Assembly (NCBI RefSeq): GCF_016862115.1
Contig: NZ_BOMI01000005.1
Location: forward strand, 1-64,000
DNA: 64,000 nucleotides
Direction of reading: 5' to 3'
DNA from: Paractinoplanes deccanensis
GTDB taxonomy: Bacteria > Actinomycetota > Actinomycetes > Mycobacteriales > Micromonosporaceae
Positions 8,069-15,569 of the stretch are shown here, piece after piece (within the stretch, counting starts at the first letter, position 1; each line of letters opens with the position of its first letter). Below the pieces are notes generated by a model that ran no database searches, was not told where the DNA came from, and worked only from the letters and a program-made list of their open reading frames with translations. The position numbers were made by a program, and so were the translations under genes.

Positions 8069-8179
8069 TCAGAGGAGCGCGTACTCGACCATCGATGCCG
8101 CCGCGGCGGCGGCCTGCCAGGCCAGCACCGTCGCGGCTGCGGCGGCGACGACGATGACGAGTCGTTTGACGGCACGCAT
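8069..8179 (-). CDS. Small single-helix membrane peptide (hypothetical)
   Basis: A 36-aa ORF with a basic N-terminus (MRAVKRL) and one Ala/Val-rich hydrophobic helix. An AGGAGG ribosome site lies 4 nt before the ATG, unusually strong for chance. It sits between the TetR gene and the ABC exporter operon on the same strand, 63 bp before the exporter start. It may be a small regulatory membrane peptide; function is unknown and coding is not proven. Confidence 0.45.
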   Translation of the reverse strand: MRAVKRLVIVVAAAAATVLAWQAAAAAASMVEYALL

Positions 8180-8278
8180 GGGGCCTCCTCGAGTCTGCGG
8201 CATGGCGCTCAGGTGAGCATTCATGCTTGCCGATCTCAGGCCCGGCGGGAATGGCCCGTCCGGTCACAGTGGCGGGTG

Positions 8279-8854
8279 TCAGGCGCCGAAGCGGTGCAGC
8301 AGCAGGGCCAGCCGGTGCTGGTGACCCTCGGCGGGGAGGCGGCTGCCCCTCGTCAACGTCATCAGGCCGTGCAGGGCGGCCCAGAAGACCTCGGTGTTCG
8401 CGTCGAGGTCGTCGTCGCCGGTCAGCGGGCGCAGGGCCTCGCGCAACTCGCCGAAGCCCTGCTGAAGCGCGGGCGGTGTCTCCTGTGGGCTGGCGAAGGT
8501 CAGCTCGATGGCGTTGGTGAACATGGCCTCGTAGAGGACCGGGTGCGTCTCGGCGAACCGCGCGTACGCCTCGGCCAGGGCGGCCAGTGATGCGCGGGGG
8601 TCGGGCGCCGAGGTGCGGGCCGCTCGCATCAGGGTGGCCAACTCGGCGAAGCCCTCGAGGGCGACGGCGGCCATGATGGCGTCCTTGCCCTTGAAGTGGC
8701 TGTAGAGCACCGGCTGGCTGTATTCGATCTGTTCGGCGAGCCGGCGCGTGGTGACCGCGTCCCAGCCCTCGGCCTCGGCGAGCTCGCGCGCGGCGTTCAC
8801 GATCAGCCGTTCACGGTCCCTGCGTTCGCGCTCACGCCGCTCTCGTATCGCCAT
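8279..8854 (-). CDS. TetR family transcriptional regulator
   Basis: A protein of 191 aa. A strongly charged N-terminus (RERRERERRDRERL) leads into a TetR helix-turn-helix (TTRRLAEQIEYSQPVLYSHF), then a helical ligand domain of the WHG type. It is divergent from a small DUF4267-like membrane protein. Minus-strand TAGGAT (8867-8862) lies 7 nt before the ATG, so the message is probably leaderless, and one of two CTAGC-type palindromes overlaps this -10. This points to autorepression plus control of the neighbour. Confidence 0.88.
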   Translation of the reverse strand: MAIRERRERERRDRERLIVNAARELAEAEGWDAVTTRRLAEQIEYSQPVLYSHFKGKDAIMAAVALEGFAELATLMRAARTSAPDPRASLAALAEAYARFAETHPVLYEAMFTNAIELTFASPQETPPALQQGFGELREALRPLTGDDDLDANTEVFWAALHGLMTLTRGSRLPAEGHQHRLALLLHRFGA

Positions 8855-8861
8855 GACAAGA

Positions 8862-8928
8862 ATCCTAGCGGCGCTAGCGCGAGTGTCAAAGGCAGTGTTA
8901 GTGTCGCTCTCGAATCTAGCGTTGCTAG
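8862..8928. promoter_or_regulatory. Two TetR-type operators and a -10 box
   Basis: Two 13-bp palindromes of the form CTAGC-NNN-GCTAG lie at 8865-8877 and 8916-8928 in the divergent region. The first overlaps the -10 (TAGGAT, minus strand) of the TetR gene; the second is 12 bp before the start of the membrane-protein gene, so one repressor could shut both promoters. Confidence 0.65.
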
Positions 8929-8940
8929 CAAGGAGTCGTC

Positions 8941-9309
8941 ATGCTCAGTGCGATCGCCTATGGGCTCGCCATCGTGCTCGATCTGTTCATCGTCTTCATC
9001 GGCGCCCGCTTCCTGCTGGCGCCCGAGGCCGCCGCGGCGGGCTACGGCGTGCCGGCCCAGCGGGGAGACAGCGCCTACCTGACGGTCAAGGGTGGGCGCG
9101 ACTTCAGCCTCGGCCTGATCGGCCTGGCCCTGCTCGCCTTCGTGGGCGCGGAGGCGGGGGCCTGGTTCATGCTGATCGCGGCCCTGATGCCGCTGGGCGA
9201 CACGCTGATCGTGCTCCGGCACGGCGGCACCAAGGCCACTGCCTTCGGCATCCACTTCGCCACCGCCGTGGTGGTGCTGATCAGCGCCGCCCTGCTGTTC
9301 GCGCTCTGA
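8941..9309 (+). CDS. DUF4267-like small membrane protein
   Basis: A protein of 122 aa with about four hydrophobic helices (residues 3-27, 55-75, 77-92, 102-121). The length and the YGVPAQRGDSAYLTVKGGRD segment resemble DUF4267 membrane proteins, whose function is unknown. AAGGAG lies upstream of the ATG. A palindromic operator sits immediately before the gene, and a TetR gene is divergent, so expression is probably induced by a small molecule. Confidence 0.75.
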   Translation: MLSAIAYGLAIVLDLFIVFIGARFLLAPEAAAAGYGVPAQRGDSAYLTVKGGRDFSLGLIGLALLAFVGAEAGAWFMLIAALMPLGDTLIVLRHGGTKATAFGIHFATAVVVLISAALLFAL

Positions 9310-9330
9310 TCGGACGTCCAGCGGGCGTCG

Positions 9331-9504
9331 TCAGGACGCGCTGACGCCGCTCCGAAGAACCGCCGACATCTCGACGGTGTCGGCGGCCGCGGGCTCCTCG
9401 ATGGCGGGCGGCGGCGATCCGAAGCCGCTGAGGTCGACGAAGGTGCCGCCGCTGTCGAACCGGATCGGGTAAGGCCCGCCGGTCGCGGCCACCCACAGTG
9501 ACAT
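9331..9504 (-). pseudogene. Remnant of a lipoprotein C-terminus
   Basis: An open stretch of 57 codons whose product (SLWVAATGGPYPIRFDSGGT then VDLSGFGSPPPAIEEPA) resembles the C-terminal strands of actinobacterial LprG/LppX-like or related lipoproteins, which end in a DxWxxxxGxPxR, TVDFSxYG, P pattern. No N-terminal part, signal peptide or lipobox is found upstream; the frame breaks near 9510. I read it as a gene relic filling the 325-bp gap between the DUF4267 gene and the epimerase. Family assignment is from memory of the pattern. Confidence 0.4.
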
Positions 9505-9634
9505 CGTCGTTCGCGGTGTTGATGACGGGGATGGCCCCCATCAACGTTCGCATTCTGTTCCCGCCCCCGTGCCGCGTCCGGACGGCGGTGACTCTAGCGC
9601 CTCGGCCGGGCGGTGGTGGGCTTAGCCTGACGGC

Positions 9635-10597
9635 ATGAAGGTTGTGGTTGTCGGAGGTAGCGGGCACATCGGCACGTTCCTGGTGCCGCGGCTGGTGCGG
9701 GCCGGGCACGAAGTGGTCACCATCAGCCGGGGGCAACGGAGCAGCTACGTCGATGACCCCGCCTGGGCGCAGGTGCGGCATGTGGTGGCCGACCGGGAGG
9801 CCGAGGACCGGGACGGCACCTTCCCGGGGCGGGTGGCCGCCGAGCGGGCCGATGTCGTCGTCGACCTGATCTGTTTCACACTGGAGTCGGCGAAGGCGCT
9901 TGTGGAACGGCTTCGCGGGGAGACCGGGCATCTGCTGCACTGCGGGTCGATCTGGCGGGCCGGGCCGAGTGTGCGGCTGCCGATCACCGAGGAGAACGGG
10001 GAGCCGCCGCTCGGGGAGTACGGGATCGCCAAGGACGCGATCGCCCGGATGCTCAAGGCGGAGCACCGGCTGGTGACCACCTCGCTGCATCCGGGGCACA
10101 TCGTGGGGCCGGGGTGGCATCCGATCGGGCCGCTCGGCAACCTCGACCCGGGGGTGTGGCGCCGGCTGTCGGCGGGTGAGCCGCTCGACGTGCCGGGGAT
10201 CGGGGCCGAGTTCCTGCATCACGTGCACGCCGACGATGTGGCGCAGGCGTTCGAGGCGGCCATCGCGCGGCGGGACGCTGCCGCCGGGCAGGACTTCAGT
10301 GTCGTGGCGCCGTCCGCTCTCAACGTTCGCGGGTTCGCGCAGATCGGGGCGTCGTGGTTCGGGCAGCAGGCGCGGCTGCGCACCGTCAGCTGGGAGGAGT
10401 TCCGCCGCGGCACGGAGGCCGAGGCGGCCCAGGCCAGCTGGGAGCATCTGTCCCGCAACCACTACTTCAGCATCGACAAGGCTCGTACGCTGCTCGGCTA
10501 CGCCCCGCGTTACCAGCCCGAGGAGGCGGTGCTCGAGTCGGTGCGGTGGCTCGTCCACCACGACCGACTCGAAGTCGCCCGCCCCCTGACGGTTTAG
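9635..10597 (+). CDS. NAD(P)-dependent epimerase/reductase (extended SDR-like)
   Basis: A protein of 320 aa with N-terminal Rossmann motif GGSGHIG (residues 7-13) and an extended-SDR layout. The usual YxxxK is seen only as YGIAKDA (about 129-135), which may be the catalytic Tyr-Lys. It could act on a nucleotide sugar or other carbonyl; substrate unknown. TAGCCT at 9623-9628 lies 6 nt before the ATG, so the message is probably leaderless. Its 3' end overlaps the convergent SDR gene by 4 bp. Confidence 0.85.
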   Translation: MKVVVVGGSGHIGTFLVPRLVRAGHEVVTISRGQRSSYVDDPAWAQVRHVVADREAEDRDGTFPGRVAAERADVVVDLICFTLESAKALVERLRGETGHLLHCGSIWRAGPSVRLPITEENGEPPLGEYGIAKDAIARMLKAEHRLVTTSLHPGHIVGPGWHPIGPLGNLDPGVWRRLSAGEPLDVPGIGAEFLHHVHADDVAQAFEAAIARRDAAAGQDFSVVAPSALNVRGFAQIGASWFGQQARLRTVSWEEFRRGTEAEAAQASWEHLSRNHYFSIDKARTLLGYAPRYQPEEAVLESVRWLVHHDRLEVARPLTV

Positions 10598-11331
10598 ACC
10601 TGGCTGGCGCCGCCGTCCACGTAGATCTCGGCGCCGGTGACGTAGGCGCTGGCCGGGGTGGCCAGGTAGAGCACCGTCTCGGCGATCTCCTCGGGGGTGC
10701 CGAGGCGAGCCATCGGCACGCCCGAGGCCAGGCCCTTGAGCAGCTGCGCCGCGTCCTCGGGGGTGCCCGCCAGGCCGGAGAGGCCGGGCGTGTCGATCGG
10801 GCCGGGGGCGATGGCGTTGACGCGGATGGAGCGCTCGACGAGCTCGGCGGCCCAGCTGCGGGTGAAGGAGCGCAGGGCGGCCTTCGACGCGGCGTAGACG
10901 CTGAACGCGGGAGCGGCCTTCACGTCGATGTTCGAGCTGGTGATGATCACCGAGGCGCCGGGGTTGAGCAGCGGCAGCGCCTTCTGCACCGTGAAGATGG
11001 TGCCGCCCACGTTGGTGTTGAACGTGGTGGCGTAGTGGTCCCAGGTGATGTCGGGCAGGGCCGAGAACTCGCCGCCGCCCGCGTTGGCGAACAGGACGTC
11101 GAGGCCCTTGCCGCGCTCGGCGATGGCCGCGTAGACGCGGTCGAGGTCGCCGGGGCTGGCCACGTCGGCCTGGAGGGCGGTGAAGCCCTCGCCGAACGCG
11201 TCCAGGGCCTCCTTGCGGCGGCCGGTGACGAAGACGTGCGCGCCCTCGGCGGCGAGGCGGCGGGCGGTCGCGAGGCCGATGCCCGCGGTGGCGCCGGTGA
11301 CGAGAGCGGTCTTGGTGTCGAGCTGTCCCAT
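10594..11331 (-). CDS. Short-chain dehydrogenase/reductase
   Basis: A classical SDR of 245 aa: cofactor motif TGATAGIG (12-19), NAGG (83-86), catalytic Ser about 132, Tyr146 and Lys150 (YAASK), and a C-terminal GAEIYVDGG typical of FabG-like enzymes. It lies 9 bp after the LLM oxidoreductase and is probably cotranscribed with it. The divergent TetR with twin operators probably controls both, so the pair looks like an inducible detoxification or catabolic unit. Confidence 0.9.
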   Translation of the reverse strand: MGQLDTKTALVTGATAGIGLATARRLAAEGAHVFVTGRRKEALDAFGEGFTALQADVASPGDLDRVYAAIAERGKGLDVLFANAGGGEFSALPDITWDHYATTFNTNVGGTIFTVQKALPLLNPGASVIITSSNIDVKAAPAFSVYAASKAALRSFTRSWAAELVERSIRVNAIAPGPIDTPGLSGLAGTPEDAAQLLKGLASGVPMARLGTPEEIAETVLYLATPASAYVTGAEIYVDGGASQV

Positions 11332-11340
11332 GGTGATCTC

Positions 11341-12141
11341 CTAGAACGAGGACTTGGCAAGGAAAGAGAGCTCGCGCCACTGCGCGAGGGGAAGCGAGCG
11401 GGAGCCGAGGACGTGCAGGGCGACGTGGTCGGCCCCGGCGTCCAGGTGGTCCCGCACGCGGCGGGCGATGTCGTCCGCCGAGCCGTGCGCGACGAGGGCG
11501 TCGATGAGGCGGTCGCTGCCGCCGGGCACGAGGTCGTCGTCGGTGAAGCCGAGCCTGCGCAGGTTGTTGCGGTAGGCGGGGAAGCCGATGAACATGCCGA
11601 TCTCGGCGCGGGCCGCCGCGCGCGCCTCGGCCGGGTCGGACGTCAGGACCACCGCCTGGTGCGGGGCGATGATCGGGCCGTTGCCGGCGCGGGCACGTTC
11701 CCGGGCCACATAGGAGGGCGTGACCAGGAACGGGTGCCAGCCCGACGTGCGGGCCACGGCGAGGTCGACCATCCGGGGGCCGAGCGCGCCGAGCACCCAG
11801 GCGGGCCGTTCGAGCTCGTCGAGGTACTTGTTCATGGCGGCGAACGGGTCGCCGTCGCGGCTGCCGACGCCGAGGCCCACGCGGACGCGCTCGCCGTACG
11901 GCCTGAATCGGTCGGAAAGCTCCTGGGGTGTCTGGCCCCAGATGTTGAGCACGCCGGTGACGACGGTGCTGCGGGGCGCGGCGCCGGCCAGCGCGACCAC
12001 GTCGGCGAGGGCGCCGGTGCCGTCGAGGCCGGGCAGCCAGAGCGTGTCCCAGCCGAGCTCTTCCAGCTCGGCCACGGCGTCGCGCACCTGCGGACGGGCC
12101 GCGCCCCGGAACTGCATGCTCCAGAGTCCTACCTGCTTCAT
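11341..12141 (-). CDS. LLM class F420-dependent oxidoreductase
   Basis: A 266-aa TIM-barrel protein of the luciferase-like family; the pattern (GLWSMQFR start, LWLPG, GLGVGSRDG, TSGWHPFLV) fits the TIGR03620-type F420-dependent group. It probably uses reduced F420 or flavin on an unknown carbonyl or aromatic substrate. A strong GGAGGTGACCC ribosome site precedes the ATG. It is first in a two-gene operon with the SDR and is divergent from a TetR gene with two operators. Confidence 0.85.
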   Translation of the reverse strand: MKQVGLWSMQFRGAARPQVRDAVAELEELGWDTLWLPGLDGTGALADVVALAGAAPRSTVVTGVLNIWGQTPQELSDRFRPYGERVRVGLGVGSRDGDPFAAMNKYLDELERPAWVLGALGPRMVDLAVARTSGWHPFLVTPSYVARERARAGNGPIIAPHQAVVLTSDPAEARAAARAEIGMFIGFPAYRNNLRRLGFTDDDLVPGGSDRLIDALVAHGSADDIARRVRDHLDAGADHVALHVLGSRSLPLAQWRELSFLAKSSF

Positions 12142-12161
12142 GGGTCACCTCCTCATTTCTG

Positions 12162-12213
12162 TATCGCTCGGTACGGAAAGAACGTAGCTCATTTCTGTAC
12201 CGAGCGGTAGACT
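12162..12213. promoter_or_regulatory. Twin TetR operators and leaderless -10
   Basis: Two palindromes, TATCGCTCGGTA (12162-12173) and TACCGAGCGGTA (12198-12209), are each preceded by the same CTCATTTCTG sequence, 36 bp apart. The second overlaps TAGACT (12208-12213), which is 7 nt before the TetR GTG start. Binding should block both divergent promoters. Confidence 0.75.
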
Positions 12214-12220
12214 GATCGGT

Positions 12221-12823
<603 letters not shown>

Positions 12824-12903
12824 GACTCGCCTACCGCCCTGGACACCGGCGACCAGGGTGTTTGACGGGTCTTACCGGTGGCCGGCGGCAGCAGGCTGGG
12901 GCC

Positions 12904-13740
12904 ATGGAACAGTTCCGCGTCACCAAGGTGCAACCGTCGTACTGGCGGGTCACGTTCGACAACGGACCCGTCAACCTCATCGACCCCGACACGGTCGACC
13001 AGCTCGCCGCGCTGATCACGGCGATGGAGAACGATCCGGACCTCACGGTGGTCGTCTTCCGCAGCGAGAAGCCCGGCTACTTCATGGCCCACTGGGACTT
13101 CCTCGCCGACCCGCGGCGGGTGGCCGCGATGCGGCCCGGCCCCACCGGCCTGCACCCCTACGCCGACAACTTCGCCCGCCTCAGCAAACTCCCGGTCGCC
13201 ACGATCTGCGAGATACGCGGCCGCGCCCGCGGCGCCGGCAGCGAGTTCGCGCTGGCCACCGACATCCGCTTCGCCTCCGGCGAGGCCACCCTGGGCCAGT
13301 TCGAGATCGCCGTGGGCGCGGTGCCCGGCGGCGGCGCAGCGGCCCGCCTGAGCCGCCTGACCGGCCGAGCCCGCGCCCTGGAGATCCTCCTCGGTGGCGA
13401 CGACATCCCGGCTTCGCTGGCCGCGGCCTACGGCTACGTCAACCGCGTGATCCCGGACGCCTCGCTCGAGGACTTCACCGACCGCTTCGCCCGCCGCATC
13501 GCCGCCTTCGACCGGGTCGCCGTCACGGGCATCAAGAAACTCGTCGACGAGGCCACACTGCCGGCGGACGAGGAACTGGGCGAGAGCCTGAAGGCCTATT
13601 TCGCGACCGCGGGGCGCCCGGAGCACCGGCCGTTCGTCCAGCTGCTCTTCGAGAACGGCCTCCAACAGCCCGACGGCATCGAGCGCGACCTGGGCACCGC
13701 CATCGGCGACCTCGCGCGCCCGTCCACACGGCCGCGCTGA
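12904..13740 (+). CDS. Enoyl-CoA hydratase/isomerase family protein
   Basis: A crotonase-fold protein of 278 aa. The oxyanion-hole segment reads EIRGRARGAGSEFALATDIR (about residues 102-121), slightly unusual in having GRARGAGSE where GxAxGGG is common. No Glu pair typical of true hydratases is clear, so the reaction is uncertain. The ATG at 12904 was chosen over a much longer reading frame that overlaps the TetR gene; the N-terminus MEQFRVTKV fits a crotonase start. Confidence 0.8.
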   Translation: MEQFRVTKVQPSYWRVTFDNGPVNLIDPDTVDQLAALITAMENDPDLTVVVFRSEKPGYFMAHWDFLADPRRVAAMRPGPTGLHPYADNFARLSKLPVATICEIRGRARGAGSEFALATDIRFASGEATLGQFEIAVGAVPGGGAAARLSRLTGRARALEILLGGDDIPASLAAAYGYVNRVIPDASLEDFTDRFARRIAAFDRVAVTGIKKLVDEATLPADEELGESLKAYFATAGRPEHRPFVQLLFENGLQQPDGIERDLGTAIGDLARPSTRPR

Positions 13741-13804
13741 GCGCCGCCGCCGTGAGCCCCTCCCACCTCCCTTATCCTCCAGTCCGGATGCCGGCTCGAC
13801 CATC

Positions 13805-14152
13805 GTGGTGTGGCACGGGCCGCCCGACAGCATCCAGCGGCACATCCTGGACGAAGCCCGCCGCCGGCACATCCCCGCCTCGATCCAGCAGCGAAAGCAC
13901 AGCAAGGCCGACCTCCACCGGGCCGTCGAACAACTCGGTGCCATCGATTCGGGCACCGGCGTGTTTCACAACTTCGAGGTCAGCGCTCTCGCCGCCTTCG
14001 ACATCGACTTCGACGGAGTCACCGTCATAGGCGACTACACCCAGCCCCCGGCCGAGGGAGTTCCCGCTGCGGACGCTGCACTCGCCCAGGCCCTGACCAC
14101 CGAAACCGGCGTAGCGGTGGCAATCGAACACGGCAAATTCGAACTGCTGTAA
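13805..14152 (+). CDS. Hypothetical protein
   Basis: A soluble protein of 115 aa that I do not recognise. It has an N-terminal charged helix (ILDEARRRH), a FEVSALAAFDIDFDGVTVIG segment and an acidic C-terminus. The GTG at 13805 is the best start; the frame stays open upstream with no ATG, so the true N-terminus is uncertain and the gene may be truncated. Positions 14153-14282 downstream hold nothing I can support. Confidence 0.5.
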   Translation: MVWHGPPDSIQRHILDEARRRHIPASIQQRKHSKADLHRAVEQLGAIDSGTGVFHNFEVSALAAFDIDFDGVTVIGDYTQPPAEGVPAADAALAQALTTETGVAVAIEHGKFELL

Positions 14153-14282
14153 TCGACATGAGCCAATGCCAGCCCTGATCCGCGTTGGACAGCCGGCTGT
14201 CCCTTGGGCGCACGAGCGAGACGCCGGCGCAGCTCGATGGTCAAAGCCATGTGGCGGACTGTGATCGCCTCCGGCTCGTGGG

Positions 14283-15032
14283 TCAGACGGCGGCGGGCAG
14301 GCCGGCCGAGCTGAAGGCACGCCCGTCGTCGGTGATGACGGCCGAGTCGTAGCCGTCGGCTGCCCGCTTGGCCAGCCACGTTATGCCGGCCTCGCCCATG
14401 GCCAGGGCGGCGGTGGCGTAGGCGTCGGCGATCGACAGGTCGGGGCCGACCACGGTGACCGAGCGCAGGCCCTGGGCCGGCTTGCCCGTGCGGGGGTTGT
14501 GGACGTGGTCGCCCCGTTCGTAGGTGCCGGAGGTGGCCACGGCGCCGTCGGTGAGGGCCAGGACCCAGCTGACCTTGTCGGGCTCCCAGGGGTGGCGGAT
14601 GCCGACGCGCCACGGGCCGCCGTCGGGGTGGTGGCCGCGCATGCGGATGTCGCCGCCGGCGTTGATGTAGTGGCTGGTGGAGCCGGCGGCCAGGAGTCTG
14701 GCGGAGGCCACCTCGACGGACCAGCCCTTGACGTAGCCGCTGGGGTCGAGCGGGCCGGTGGCGTACGCGTCGAAGTAGCCGTCCGTGTCGCGCCACAGGT
14801 CAGCGCACGCGTCGAGGACGTGGCGCATGTCGGCGGAGAGGTCCGCCAGCGTCAACGCTCCGTCACGGAAGCGGCAGACCTCGCTGTCCGGCTTGTACGT
14901 GCTGAAGCGGGCGTCCACCTCGTGCAGCCACCCGCAGACGTCCGCGATCAGGGCGCGGAGCTCGTGGTCGGGGCGGTCGGGGGTCAGTTCGATGCTGACC
15001 GTCGTACCCATCACATGCTCGACGTGGCGCAC
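14283..15032 (-). CDS. apbE: FAD:protein FMN transferase (ApbE family)
   Basis: A protein of 249 aa. ApbE transfers FMN from FAD to a Ser/Thr of a partner protein. Family signatures seen: N-terminal MGTTVSIE, ARFSTYKPDSEV, NAGGDIRMRG and the C-terminal SIADAYATAALAMG metal/FAD-binding segment. No signal peptide is seen, so it probably acts inside the cell or before export of its partner. The GTG at 15032 gives the usual short lead before MGTT. It is the last gene of a three-gene operon whose second gene encodes an FMN-acceptor domain. Confidence 0.92.
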   Translation of the reverse strand: MRHVEHVMGTTVSIELTPDRPDHELRALIADVCGWLHEVDARFSTYKPDSEVCRFRDGALTLADLSADMRHVLDACADLWRDTDGYFDAYATGPLDPSGYVKGWSVEVASARLLAAGSTSHYINAGGDIRMRGHHPDGGPWRVGIRHPWEPDKVSWVLALTDGAVATSGTYERGDHVHNPRTGKPAQGLRSVTVVGPDLSIADAYATAALAMGEAGITWLAKRAADGYDSAVITDDGRAFSSAGLPAAV

Positions 15033-15043
15033 AGAGCGTGACC

Positions 15044-15556
15044 TTACGCCTTTGCGGCGTCCAGCGCTGCCTGGAGGGACTCGGCGTAGGACTTGCTGGT
15101 GTAGGTGGCGCCGGAGACGGCGTTCAGGTCCTTGGCGCTCTTCGCGCCGAGGGTCTCCTGCTTGAGGGCGGCGATCGCGGGCGGGTTGATGGTGCCGCTG
15201 TCGGCGGTCGTCGGGTAGGTCGCCTCGGCCGCGGTGATCTCGCCGCCCTCGATGCGGATGGAGACCTGGACCGTGCCGTACGGGTTGCGCGCCCCGTCGC
15301 CCTTGTATACGCCGTCCTTGAGGCCGGACTTGGGGGCTGCGCTCTTCGAGGCGGTCGCTTTGCCCGATTTGTTGCCAGCGGAAGACCCGGCGGCCGAGCC
15401 GGTCGGCTTCGGCTTCGGCGTGGGGGTCCCGCCGGCCAGGTCGACAGCGGGCGGAGCGGCGACCGGCGCCGCCGGCGGCTCCACGCTCAACCGCACGCCG
15501 ACGATCAGCGCCGCCCCGGTCAGGGTGCCGACAGCTGCTGCGGTACTACGTCGCAT
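15044..15556 (-). CDS. FMN-binding domain electron-transfer protein
   Basis: A protein of 170 aa: a short N-terminal membrane anchor or signal (about 7-22), a Pro/Lys/Ser-rich linker (30-78), then an FMN_bind (RnfG/NqrC-like) domain. The flavinylation motif is NAVSGATYTS (145-154), with Asn where Asp is often found; Thr151 is the likely FMN acceptor. The start at 15556 has GAGGAG upstream. It lies between the membrane reductase and ApbE and probably passes electrons at or outside the membrane. Confidence 0.88.
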   Translation of the reverse strand: MRRSTAAAVGTLTGAALIVGVRLSVEPPAAPVAAPPAVDLAGGTPTPKPKPTGSAAGSSAGNKSGKATASKSAAPKSGLKDGVYKGDGARNPYGTVQVSIRIEGGEITAAEATYPTTADSGTINPPAIAALKQETLGAKSAKDLNAVSGATYTSKSYAESLQAALDAAKA

Positions 15557-15569
15557 CGCGGTAACTCCT

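Noticed and set aside
8069-8179. C-terminal MVEYALL of the small peptide resembling a Flp pilin EYALL motif
   Set aside because: In Flp pilins the motif is followed by a hydrophobic helix; here it is the end of the chain after the helix.
14035-14280. Minus-strand frame with HMALTIELRRRLARAPKG between the hypothetical gene and apbE
   Set aside because: It overlaps the plus-strand hypothetical gene antisense and lacks a ribosome site or recognisable domain.
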